From Prorocentrum cordatum (lineage: Eukaryota; Sar; Dinophyceae; Prorocentrales; Prorocentraceae): 33,500 nt of DNA. Position 1 is the stretch's first letter. Every line of letters begins with the position of its first letter. The translations under genes and the position numbers were made by a program. This document shows, piece after piece, positions 18,811 to 26,719 of the stretch. A model generated the notes under the pieces. The model ran no database searches and was not told where the DNA came from. It saw nothing but the letters and a program-made list of their open reading frames with translations. The DNA is taken from contig CAUYUJ010000359.1 of NCBI GenBank assembly GCA_963575745.1, forward strand, positions 182,133-215,632, given 5' to 3'.

Positions 18811-19745
18811 CACCCCTCAGACGTTTCGTGGCCCCGTAGGGCGCCCCACCGAAGGCCTCAGAGACAGCGCCCACATGCTGTTCCACCCTGAATTTCAGCA
18901 CACCCCTCACACGGTTCGTGGCCTCATAGAGAGGCCCACCGAAGACCCCAGTGGCAGCGCCCGCATGCAGTTTCATTCTCCATTTCGGCACACCCGTCAC
19001 ACGGTTCGTGGCCCCATAGGGAGCTCCAGCCCCAGTGGCAGCACCCGTATGCGGTTCAATCTTCCATTCTGGTGTTTGTTTCACACATTTCTTGGCCCCA
19101 TGGGGAGAGATGCCAGCGGCAGCGCCCTCCTGCAGTTCCACCCCAATTACGGCACACACCCCTCACGCGTTTCGAGGCCCCATAGGAAGTCCCACCGAAG
19201 GCCACTTGGCAGCGCGCGCATGCGGTTCCACCCTCCACTCGGCGCACCCCTCACACGTTCCGTGGCCGCATGAGGAGCCCCACCGAAGGCCCAAGTGGCA
19301 GCGCCCGCATGGGGTTCCGCCTTCCATCTTGGCGACCCCCTCACACGTTCTGTGTCCCGATAGGGCTATGTCATAGGGAGCTCTACCGAAGGCCCCAGTG
19401 GCAGCGCCCGCATGGTGTTGTACCTTCCATATCGGCGACCCCCTCACACGTTCCGTGGCCCGATAGGGCTAAGCTATAGGGAGCTCCACCGAAGTCTCCA
19501 GGGGCAGCGCTCGCATGCGATCCCACCCGCCATTTCGACACACCTCTCACACGTTTCGTGGTCCCATAGGGAGCTCCACCGAAGGCTCCAGTTGCCCCTG
19601 TTGCTGGCCCCTCTCCTTCAGTTCATTCCCCCCGCGATGCTCGAAGGCCCCAGTGACAGCGCCCGCATGGTTGCCCCGCCACATTTCGCCACACCATTTA
19701 CGCGCTTCGTGGCCCCATACGGAGATCCACCGAAGCCGATACGCA
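18805..19745. repeat. ~90-bp tandem array, ten units
   Basis: Units begin with CACCCCTCACACG-type sequence at about 18811, 18901, 18991, 19078, 19157, 19245, 19334, 19438, 19541 and 19692. They continue 'TTCGTGGCCCCATAGGGAG', 'CCACCGAAGGCCCCAGTGG' and 'CAGCGCCCGCATGCGGTT'. Spacing is 79-104 bp, except 151 before the last unit. Periods near 90 create false frames in both strands. Confidence 0.92.
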
Positions 19746-19831
19746 CACCGACGGTATTCAAAACTGCATATGGTTGGGCCCTTCGCTAGGCGAATTTTCG
19801 CAACGCAAGGGAGTCTGGGGAGACAGAGCTG

Positions 19832-20045
19832 GTTTTCTGGGCATCCTGAACGGGGTCGGAGGATCGCGTTTCATCGCCGATGCATCGGCGATGCGCTTCG
19901 ATGTGGAGCCTGGATTTCTCCACGCTGGCGTCGCCGACGCACCGCCGACGTCGCCGATGCATCGTCGATGCATAATCTATGCATCGGTGATGCGGCGCGA
20001 TCCTGTGACCCCATCTACTCGGACCCTTCTGGGAGGCCTCTACTG
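19832..20045. mobile_element. Foldback element C1 (CGATGCAT family)
   Basis: Left arm 'GGGGTCGGAGGATCGCG' (19852), right arm 'GGCGCGATCC.GTGACCCCAT'. The interior is largely CATCGCCGATGCATCGGCGA-type palindromic units, so the whole ~214 bp can fold back. Same family as C2 and C3. Confidence 0.75.
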
Positions 20046-20235
20046 TGTCTTATTGAAGAAATTCCCGGAGAGGCTAGCCCAATTGGGGTTGCTCAGTGTG
20101 GGGTTGTTTGGACCTCCGCTAGGTTGTCACAGGGGTCGTCTGGGGCAGGTCCTTGTCGTCAGAGTAATCCGCACAGGTTGTCCGGGGAGCTTTCCAGGGG
20201 TTCTTTGATTGGAGTATGTTTCCATTGAACATTTC

Positions 20236-20410
20236 GAAGAAGAAAAAGCCCATGAACATAAACTTTTGGCGCTTCGCGCGGCTTCGGGCGGCGCCTCCGG
20301 CACCGCCCCATGCAGGCGCGCTCCGCGCGCCCGGGGGGGTCCAGCGCAGATCCGAGAAGTCCGCGCGGAGCGCCAAAAGCGTATGTTTATGGCGTTTCTT
20401 TTTCTTCTTC
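20236..20410. mobile_element. Foldback element D1 (GAAGAAGAAAAAG ends)
   Basis: 175 bp with arms of about 48 bp: left GAAGAAGAAAAAG…ACTTTTGGCGCTTCGCGCGG, right its near-complement ending CTTTTTCTTCTTC. The loop is GC-rich. D2 at 25613 is related. Confidence 0.8.
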
Positions 20411-20416
20411 CACAAC

Positions 20417-20622
20417 CAGTTTTTGGGAGCCCGCCCGAGGTCCCGGTCCACCTCATGTAGCGCCTTCGTCTCTAATGTAGCGTACCGCGCCACGGCCCGC
20501 GTAAGCCGCCGCGTAAGGTTACTACGTCATCTCGCGTAAGGCCCCTTTGGCCCCTTCTTGATCGTCGCCCAATTGAACATGCCAGTTTTTTGAGCCTGCC
20601 CAAGGTCCCGGTCCACCTCCGC
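20417..20622. repeat. 165-bp direct duplication of a 'GGTCCCGGTCCACCTC' block
   Basis: 'CCAGTTTTTGGGAGCCCGCC' at 20417 and 'CCAGTTTTTTGAGCCTGCCC' at 20582, each followed by 'AGGTCCCGGTCCACCTC'. Between them, 20495-20550 matches 24806-24870 ('CGTAAGCCGCC.CG.AAGGT'). Confidence 0.75.
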
Positions 20623-20841
20623 TTCCTCGCCCGCCGCGTCGCCGGCCCGCGCGGCGGCCGCGGCGGCCGCGGCGGCGCCCGCCGCCGTGGGCGGCGCCGC
20701 GGGCGCCGCGTCCTCGGCGGAGCCGGGCGGCGGGCGGCGGCTGGCAGTGCGCGTCTCGGGGTGCTCGGACCCGACGACCGCATGCGGCGTGCACGGCGAG
20801 CACCAGCGGGTACAGTGAAGCCGGGCATATCCTCTGCACAA
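20527..20841 (-). CDS. Hypothetical Ala-rich frame
   Basis: A 104-codon minus-strand frame. A poly-Ala stretch (GC-triplet tract 20640-20700) is followed by 'GEEAEVDRDLGQAQKTGMFN' and 'TIKKGPKGPYAR'. 'EVDRDLG.A.K' recurs in the other copy of the duplication at about 20440, also minus. The shared peptide may only reflect the DNA repeat. No domain is recognised. Confidence 0.2.
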   Translation of the reverse strand: MCRGYARLHCTRWCSPCTPHAVVGSEHPETRTASRRPPPGSAEDAAPAAPPTAAGAAAAAAAAARAGDAAGEEAEVDRDLGQAQKTGMFNWATIKKGPKGPYAR

Positions 20842-20980
20842 GTAATTTGCAAAAAAAAAATAAACAAAAATAGTATGAAAACGATGTGTCTGTCATTTTG
20901 GAATGTTTTTTGACTCTGTTCTGTGTTCCTTTCAAAATCCGCCTGCGGGAGGACATGCCCGACCGAAGGGCACAGTCAAG
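20812..20980. mobile_element. Foldback element A2 with 9-bp direct repeats
   Basis: Ends CCGGGCATATCCTCTGC and 'GGGAGGACATGCCCGACC', with an AT-rich interior including A10; collinear with A1. Flanks: ACAGTGAAG (20812-20820) and ACAGTCAAG (20972-20980), 8 of 9 identical. They place GT at 20815 and CACAG ending at 20975. Confidence 0.65.
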
Positions 20981-21385
20981 GACGCCCGGATGTCCTCAGG
21001 GTACCCGTTGCCTCCTTGCCTTTGCGGCCCGTCCTTCGCGGTGTGCACTGGCCAGCCCCTCATGGTGCTGGCAGCCCGCCACCCCAAGACGTGCCAACTT
21101 CAGCGTCCAAGGCCCTGGCGTCCTCACCGCCCGTCCTTACTATAGATTTCGGCTGTAGAGGGAGGGGGGAAGGCTTCTTGGAAGGATGTTGCTTCTTGGA
21201 TGGCGCGGGTCTTCTCTATGGACGTAAGGCTGGCGGCTTCTACGAAGCAGCCTCCTTCTCAGAAGCCTTCCACCCTCCTCCATACCCCCCCCCTCTGCGC
21301 GCCGCCGACACCAGGGGCAACTCTAACATCTGCATGTGTCCAGACGCCAGGAGCCAGAGGCCACGTGCCCACCCACCTCGTCTGA
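20981..21385. other. No recognised gene; weak dispersed-repeat similarity
   Basis: 21085-21140 ('GTCCAAGGCCCTGGCGTCC', 'CGTCCTTACTATA') resembles 31670-31720. A 155-codon frame (20923-21390) has no motif. Confidence 0.35.
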
Positions 21386-21603
21386 TCTAGACCTTGGTGG
21401 GGTCAGGGGATCGCGCCGCAACGCCGATGCGTCAGGGATGCGGCTCGATGCGGGGCCCGACATTATCCACACCGACGGCGCCGACGCGTCGCCGACGTCG
21501 CCGATGCATCGCCGATGTATGGCCGATCTATCGGCGATGCATTGGCGATGCGGTGCGATCCTCCGACCCCATCTACCCAGACCCCATCTAGGAGGGCTCT
21601 ACG
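21386..21603. mobile_element. Foldback element C2
   Basis: Left 'TGGGGTCAGGGGATCGCGCC', right 'GGTGCGATCCTCCGACCCCA', core of CGATGCATCGCCGATG-like units. About 218 bp; about 75% like C1 and C3. Confidence 0.75.
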
Positions 21604-21786
21604 TTAAGGGGTGGATGAGCTGGGGTTTTCGAAATTTGTCGTCGGTTCCTCAAGGTTGTCCACCCTCGGGATACGCCCTGGCAGATGCGCCGCGGCGGTC
21701 CGGGGGGGGGGGGGCCCAGGTCATCCCCAAGTGCAGCCGGAGAGCCGAGCTGTGACCCGAAGCCAAGGGACAGCGTCAGTCGGGCG
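21604..21786. other. No recognised feature
   Basis: Short spacer with a G-run at 21700-21714. Confidence 0.4.
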
Positions 21787-21957
21787 GGTGAGGTGGTCAT
21801 AGGAGGGATGACTTGAATGGGGGGTGGAGAATAGGACCCGAAGTGGCCCTTTTAGTGCCCCGTTTGGGCCCCTGTTGGCTCCAAAGGGCCCTAAAGGGCC
21901 CCTTCAGGACACTTTTCGTCACCCCCATTGAGGTCACCCTCCGTTACGGTCAGGTGG
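21787..21957. mobile_element. Foldback element E with AGGT-containing direct repeats
   Basis: 21802-21942 is a 141-bp near-complete palindrome: left GGAGGGATGACTTGAATGGG, right its partner ending 'CCCCCATTGAGGTCACCC', with an interior 'GGCCCTTTTAG'/'CTAAAGGGCC'. Flanks: GGTGAGGTGG (21787-21796) and GGTCAGGTGG (21948-21957), 9 of 10 identical. Cutting at AG|GT in each would remove 21793-21953 and leave one copy. Confidence 0.72.
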
Positions 21958-21964
21958 GAACAAC

Positions 21965-22120
21965 ACACATACATATAGACACAAGTAACTGTCGATTTCC
22001 AGGAAAACGTGGGAAAATAAGGGAAGCGGGTGGGAAGACGAAATTCCTGAACAGATGGAAAGGTATGGGGAACCCTAGGATTTGTGTGCGTATTTCTTTG
22101 TGTGTCCCTGGGCCCCTGCG
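21965..22120. repeat. Dispersed repeat J, longest copy
   Basis: CA-rich lead, then 'GTCGATTTCCAGGAAAA', 'GTGGGAAAATAAGGGAAG', 'GGAAAGGTATGGGG' and 'GGATTTGTGTGCGTATTTC'. Related to 10123-10190, 23318-23440 and 23525-23625. Confidence 0.7.
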
Positions 22121-22231
22121 AGCACCACCCGCCCGAGGTAGGGGGGGACAGGCTCCGGGGGGAGAGGGGCATCGACCCCGAGGCGCCCACCCCTAGCCGC
22201 GGGGGGCGGGCCGATGCCCCGCTGAATGCGG

Positions 22232-22275
22232 CTTTCTGGGCCTCCTAGATGGGGTCGGAGCATCGGCACGAACGA
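22232..22275. mobile_element. Solo left end of a C-family element
   Basis: 'TTCTGGGCCTCCTAGATGGG' plus 'GTCGGAGCATCGGCACG' matches the left end of C1. The rest of that element is absent; element F begins 5 bp later. Confidence 0.6.
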
Positions 22276-22280
22276 TTGGG

Positions 22281-22456
22281 GTACGGAAAAAATGCGCACG
22301 ATGCCCAGCAACAGTCAGTGCTCCTTTTGAACAGGGCTCGCTGTCCGCGCCGCCGCGGACGTTGCTCACTGAAGACAGAAGGCCGCCTGCCCCACAGCGG
22401 CCGCTGTTGGTTTTGGACAGTATTTGTTGTTGGGCAGTGTACCCATTTTTTCCTAC
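22281..22456. mobile_element. Foldback element F
   Basis: 176 bp, arms of about 28 bp: left GTACGGAAAAAATGCGCACG…CAGCAACA, right TGTTGTTGGGCAGTGTACCC…TTTTTTCCTAC. Lies between the solo C-family end and C3. Contains the palindrome CAGCGGCCGCTG. Confidence 0.8.
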
Positions 22457-22460
22457 CCAC

Positions 22461-22671
22461 TTCTGGCGTCCAAAGAGTAGATGGGGTATGAGGAACGCGC
22501 CGCATCGCCGATGCATCGCCGACGCGGCTCGATGTGGAGCCCGATTTGCTTCACGTCGACGTCGCCGATGCATCGCCGACGTCGACGATGCATCGCCGGC
22601 GCATCCCCGATGCATCGCCGATGCATCGGTGATTAGGCGCGATGTTCCGACCCCGTCTAGGAGGCTTCTAG
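22461..22671. mobile_element. Foldback element C3
   Basis: Left 'GTAGATGGGGTATGAGGAAC', right 'GTTCCGACCCCGTCTAGGAG'. The core has repeated CGATGCATCGCCGA units. About 211 bp. Confidence 0.75.
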
Positions 22672-22771
22672 TCCCCCCGTGAGCCAGAACCGCCCACTCA
22701 GATCAGGGGCCCCCAGATATCCAGGCGTCACAGTGTTCTCATGCCGAGTGCCTTTCGCCCCTCGGAGGGCC

Positions 22772-22915
22772 CATATGGAGCTCGCGCGGATCGATCCAGC
22801 TCGAGAGATGTCGCAGAAAGATGGGGTCGAGGGCCCAGGTTGTGAGGTTCTACGATGCTGGATGTTTCGCGATGCCGGATCTCAGGCTGTTCCAGCGTGG
22901 TGGAAAAGCCACGAC
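22772..22915. repeat. Dispersed repeat K, uninterrupted copy
   Basis: Collinear with 12468-12561 joined to 12769-12815, so it represents the site without element B1. Shared blocks include 'GATCGATCC.GCTCGAGA' and 'CGGATCTC.GG'. Confidence 0.6.
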
Positions 22916-23019
22916 GGAAGGCGACCCTTTTGTCGGCCTCCGGATGCCCTCGTCGGGCTTGGGGACCGTCAGGCAGAAAACGGTTCGGGACGAAGAAACA
23001 GTCCCCAGCGAGGCTTCAC

Positions 23020-23160
23020 CGAGCGCGTTCCACTACTCGCAAAGTGCCTACTCGCAAACGTCCGAAAAAACATATCTCGGTTTTGGTGTAACTTATCGTA
23101 GATCCCCCGCGGCGTATCCAAGCCATTTGCGAGTATTTTGCGAGTAGTGGAACGCGCTCG
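23020..23160. mobile_element. Foldback element G, perfect 24-bp terminal inverted repeats
   Basis: 141 bp starting CGAGCGCGTTCCACTACTCG and ending in its exact complement; 24 bp perfect at each end. A second subterminal 'TACTCGCAAA' follows inside each arm. No clear target duplication and no ORF. Confidence 0.85.
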
Positions 23161-23317
23161 TCTATTTCTGGTCGGGCGTTGCTTCATCGGGGGGGCGATA
23201 ACTGGGGGAGTGAAGGAAGGCGCGCCTCTCGTGCAGAAGCCTCAAAGGCCCCCAGGGGGCCCAAAAGGAGCACAACTGGTGCACGCGTCTTCGCTGCCCC
23301 ACGCAGCTCGCACAGAG

Positions 23318-23440
23318 AACCCTCGATTTCCAAGAAAATGTGGGAAAGATCTGGGAAGTAGAGGGGAAGACGAAAGCCCAGGAAATATACGAATAAGTAT
23401 GGGGGATCCTTGGATATTTGTGCTTATTCGTTGGAGAGGC
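23318..23440. repeat. Dispersed repeat J, third copy
   Basis: 'CTCGATTTCCAAGAAAATG', 'TGGGAAAGATCTGGGAAG', 'GGGGAAGACGAAA' and 'TGGATATTTGTGCTTATTC'. A fourth, right-half copy lies at 23525-23625 ('GATCCTGGGATCTGTGCC'). Confidence 0.7.
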
Positions 23441-23467
23441 CTTACGGCCGTTGCCGCCGACCCTGAA

Positions 23468-23518
23468 CGACCACGACCACGACGACCACGACGACGACGA
23501 CGACGACAACGACCACCT
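23468..23518. repeat. (GAC)n tract
   Basis: CGACCACGACCACGACGACC followed by pure GAC. Similar to the tract at 11.6 kb. Confidence 0.9.
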
Positions 23519-23639
23519 TGCACGACGTTGAGATGAAATCGACGTCCGAAAGTCTAGGGGGATCCTGGGATCTGTGCCTATTTACTTGTGTGTTCCCGTG
23601 GGCCCCCTCGACCTTAGAGGGCCTCGGAAACGGCAGGGC

Positions 23640-24371
23640 CGTTTTAGTTCACATTTTTTGACAACAAATCCTTGGAAAATAGAAGCGGTAAAAAAGCCGC
23701 GTCGCGAAGCAGCAACAAAAAACGGCTCCAGGATTGGAGCCGGAACTGGAACCGGCAACAACAAACGGCGACGGTACCGGCAAACAAACGGCGACGGAAC
23801 CAGCAACACAGAAACGGCAAAACCGAACCGATGACAAAAACGGCCCCGTCGTTTCCAGAGATCCAGCGCATTGAAGAAATCAGGGCGGAGGCTTTTCACA
23901 AATTTCGGCTCTTATAAGGGCCCTCGCCGGGCCTCGGGACCGTCAAGAAACGACTCGGGATGAAAAGGGGGTCAAGACTGCCGGGGACCGCGCATGGCAG
24001 GGCTGGACCCAAACAGTATTTTTGGTGATTTCGTGGGCCGTTCTCGTTTCGACTTCGTTTTGCGGTAAAGACGGACTCGAGACCAAAGCGAGGGACAACG
24101 ATGACAAAACGAAAGCCAAAAACACCGTGTTCAGCCTTGGCGCATGGAGCAAATCACGACACCGGATCTCTGGGCTTCCAGGGCCCACCAATGAAGCCCT
24201 CGACCCGTGTCCAGGAGGGCCGGCGCGAGGCACCTTGCCTCGGCGGGCGTCAGGGCCAGGTCGCCTCCCGCGGAGCGGCGGGGCGTCCCCGGGGGTCGTC
24301 GGCGCGCGGTCGGCGAGCTCGGGGGCCCCAGAGGTGAGTTTCTCGAGGTTTTTTTTTCTGACGCTATCGTC
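23640..24371. other. A-rich then GC-rich spacer with small repeats
   Basis: 23650-23840 is A-rich, with 'ACAAACGGCGACGG' tandemly repeated in ~21-24-bp units (23751-23813). 23915-23960 resembles 22960-23005 ('GGGACCGTCA…GACTCGGGA'). No gene recognised. Confidence 0.45.
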
Positions 24372-24662
24372 GCCCTCCTCCTCCTCCTCCTCCTGTTCCT
24401 CCTCCTCCTCCTCCTCCTCCTCCTCCTCCTCCTGTTCCTCCTCTTCCTCCTCCTCCTCTCCTCCTCTTCCTCTCCCCCTCCTCCCCTCCTCCCCCTCCTC
24501 CTCCCCTGATCCTCCTCCTCCTCCTCTCCTCCTCTTCCTCCTCTTTCGCCTTCTCCGCCTCCTCCGCCTCCTCCTTCTTCTCCTCCTCCACTCCTCCTCC
24601 ACCTCCCCTCCTCCTCCTCCTCCTCCTCCTCCTCCTCCTCCTCCTCCTCCTCCCCCTCCTCG
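24372..24662. repeat. (TCC)n microsatellite
   Basis: About 290 bp of TCC/TTC triplets with CCC interruptions; the same type and strand as 1117-1354. Confidence 0.95.
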
Positions 24663-24687
24663 GCAACGCCCCCCCCCCGTTGAGCAA

Positions 24688-24776
24688 CGCCTACTTGCGC
24701 GACGCAGGGAAAAGCCCGGGGTCGTCTGCGCCGACAGTGGCGCGCAAGCTGCCCGCGTCACTGTCGCGCGTAGGCG
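24688..24776. repeat. Foldback, 89 bp
   Basis: CGCCTACTTGCGCGAC pairs with GTCGCGCGTAGGCG; inside it GACAGTG pairs with CACTGTC. Possibly a small MITE. Confidence 0.5.
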
Positions 24777-24904
24777 CCCTCGTTTTCCTCAAATGGCGTG
24801 CCGCGCTGGCGGCCCGCGCAAGCCGCCTCGCAAGGTCGCTGGGTCATCTCGCGCAAGACCCGTTTCGGACGTGTTCTTCGCTTCATGGCGCTTTAAGCGG
24901 CGCC

Positions 24905-25047
24905 CCCCACAGGGTGCCCTGGGCTACTTGGATTCCGATGGTTTTGCTGTGAAAGATGTGACGCTCCCATACCAAAAAGCAGTGGACTTCCGGGTGTGTC
25001 AGGCTTGGGTTTCTTGTGGAAGGCTTCTTGTAGGCGACGCCCCCCAG
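24905..25047. mobile_element. Truncated B-family copy (B3)
   Basis: Right three quarters of the B element: 'GGGTGCCCTGGG', 'GATGGTTTTGC', 'CAGGCTTGGGTTTCTTGTGG'. The left terminal repeat is missing; the left flank matches the 20.5-kb repeat instead. Retains the open frame ending in 'QAWVSCG'. Confidence 0.7.
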
Positions 25048-25377
25048 AAAGCAACGCCCAATCCTCGACTCGACGTGAGAGTCAGCGACTCTCCGCCGGA
25101 GCGGCCCCTGCAGCAGCGGCCTACGCGCCTGGGGGCGGCCACCCCGCGTCCCCCGTGAAGCCGCGCACTGAAATCGAAGAAGAAAACGCCATACACTGTG
25201 TGTGGAGTCCGCTCATATCCCCACTATATCATCACATACCACAACTGTATCGGCTCAGGAATTGGCACTAACACTGACAGTGCATTGCCCCCCTGTGCAA
25301 TGCCCTGGATAAGGAGTCCTCCTCCTTGCCTCTACCTACAGACCCCGTATAGGAACGGCCCCTCGGCCGTCTCCCTA

Positions 25378-25412
25378 CACACACACACAAACACACACAC
25401 ACACACACACGC
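25378..25412. repeat. (AC)n microsatellite
   Basis: About 16 AC dinucleotides, directly upstream of dispersed repeat I copy 2. Confidence 0.95.
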
Positions 25413-25424
25413 CTTTCGTTGAAA

Positions 25425-25612
25425 GAAGGTATTTTTGGATTACCAGGTCCCAATCTAGTCTTGGCGCCTTCCTACTTCAAGGATCGACTGGCTTCCCTCG
25501 TCCTTCCTCTTCAGGGGGGAGGAAGCCCGATCTACTTCTAACGCCTTGGGTGGAAGCCCAATCTACTTCAACGCCTTCCCACTTCATGTTTCTACCCACG
25601 CCTTCCGACAGG
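25425..25612. repeat. Dispersed repeat I, copy 2
   Basis: 'CCAGGTCCCAATCTAGTC' and 'CCTTCCTACTTCAAGGATCG'. Then two extra sub-copies of 'GGAAGCCCAATCTACTTC' (about 25530 and 25552). Confidence 0.7.
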
Positions 25613-25801
25613 CGTGCAAACATACGTGAACTTGTGGCGCTTCGCGCGGATTTCTTGGATCCGCGTTGGGGCCCCTCGGCGGGTTCTCGGGCGCCGCCCT
25701 TGGCACAGTCCGCGCGCTACGGAGGGGATCTAGCAGCTAGCACAGATCCTAGAGACCCGCGCGGACCTCCAAAAGTTTATGCTTTTGCCGTTTGTTCTTC
25801 C
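25613..25801. mobile_element. Foldback element D2
   Basis: Left 'CTTGTGGCGCTTCGCGCGG', right 'CGCGCGGACCTCCAAAAG', then TTTGTTCTTCC. Arms are more diverged than D1. Translation of one strand resembles the opposite strand of D1 ('ALRADF.D.RW.P'). Confidence 0.65.
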
Positions 25802-25955
25802 GCTACAATTTCATTATTGTTTTGGGTCACGCCTGCGTGCAGCCGACATTCTGGGGGCCCTCGCTGTGAGATGAACGCGGCGTCGGGGATCTGGGAGAGG
25901 GTCCAGAAGGAGAGGGGCCCTGGATGTGTACATATAATATAAACATCCCATCCTG

Positions 25956-26715
25956 GGGGTCACACACCTCCCTGTGACATCTGCCTCACGCTCCCGGTAC
26001 CGCGCTTCCCGGCCTCGCGGGGAGCCCCCAAAACGCCCACGGACAGCCCAAGACGACCCCAAGAAGCCCCCAGGACGTACAAGAACAGACTAAGACGCCC
26101 CCAAGCAACCTAAGATAGTTTTCGGGCGGCCCTCCAGGCTCTCAGGAGGCGTCCACGAGACCACAAGAGAGCCGCGAAAGGCCTCCCGAGAGCGCCCGCA
26201 GAACCTAAAAGCGCTAATTGTCATTTGTTTTGTCTATGTTTCTTGTTCGTCTTCTCACCATGTCATGCTTCCAACGCTCCGACGCGGCCGAAGAGGCCCC
26301 CAAGACCGCCCCAAGACCGCCCAAGAGGCTCCCAAGACGGGCCAAGAAGGTCCCAAGATTGCCGAAGAGGCGCCCAGGACAGCTCCAGACCACCCCAGAA
26401 CAGGCCCAAGATGAGCCCAAGAGCGGGAGCAGGAGGCCCCCAGAGACCTCCGAGAGACTCCAAAACAACACACCCCAGACCCCTGAGAGGCTCCAAAAAA
26501 GCCCCTACGAGGCCCCAAAAACAGCCCAAGAGACTTTCGAGAGCCGCCTCGAGATAGCCCGAAGAGGGTAAAATCGTTTGTTCCCATAGGTTTTTAGTAT
26601 GTTTTTCGCCCTTCACGTTGTCCCGCTTCCAACGCTCAAAGACTGGGGAACTAAAAAAAAAGGAAATCAATAGATTCCATCTTGTTCCAAGTTCAACGAA
26701 TACGCTCTCCCCCCT
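25956..26715. repeat. ~764-bp tandem duplication, unit 1
   Basis: Starts 'GGGGTCACACACCTCCCTGT', then 'CACGCTCCCGGTACCGCGC', a CCCAAGACGGCCC array, 'CACCATGTCATGCTTCCAAC' (26257), a second array and a 'CCCGCTTCCAACGCTCAAAG' block (26621). The motif array is the reverse complement of the 16-18 kb motif. Confidence 0.85.
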
Positions 26716-26719
26716 CCCT

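Noticed and set aside
18769-19789. Possible CRISPR array from regular ~90-bp spacing
   Set aside because: Whole units are repeated, with no distinct repeat plus unique spacer pattern; eukaryotic minisatellite.
23943-24761. 272-codon Gly/Glu-rich minus frame
   Set aside because: Translation of the GGA strand of the same microsatellite.
24022-25158. 378-codon plus frame
   Set aside because: Mostly poly-Ser/Pro from the TCC tract; only its last part (element B3) shows a shared peptide.
25970-26020. Minus-strand peptide 'RYREREADVTGRC' recurring at 26.75 kb, with a like peptide at 29.77 kb (+)
   Set aside because: The first two are copies in the 764-bp duplication; the third is a short inverted DNA match. 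No longer conserved frame supports a protein.
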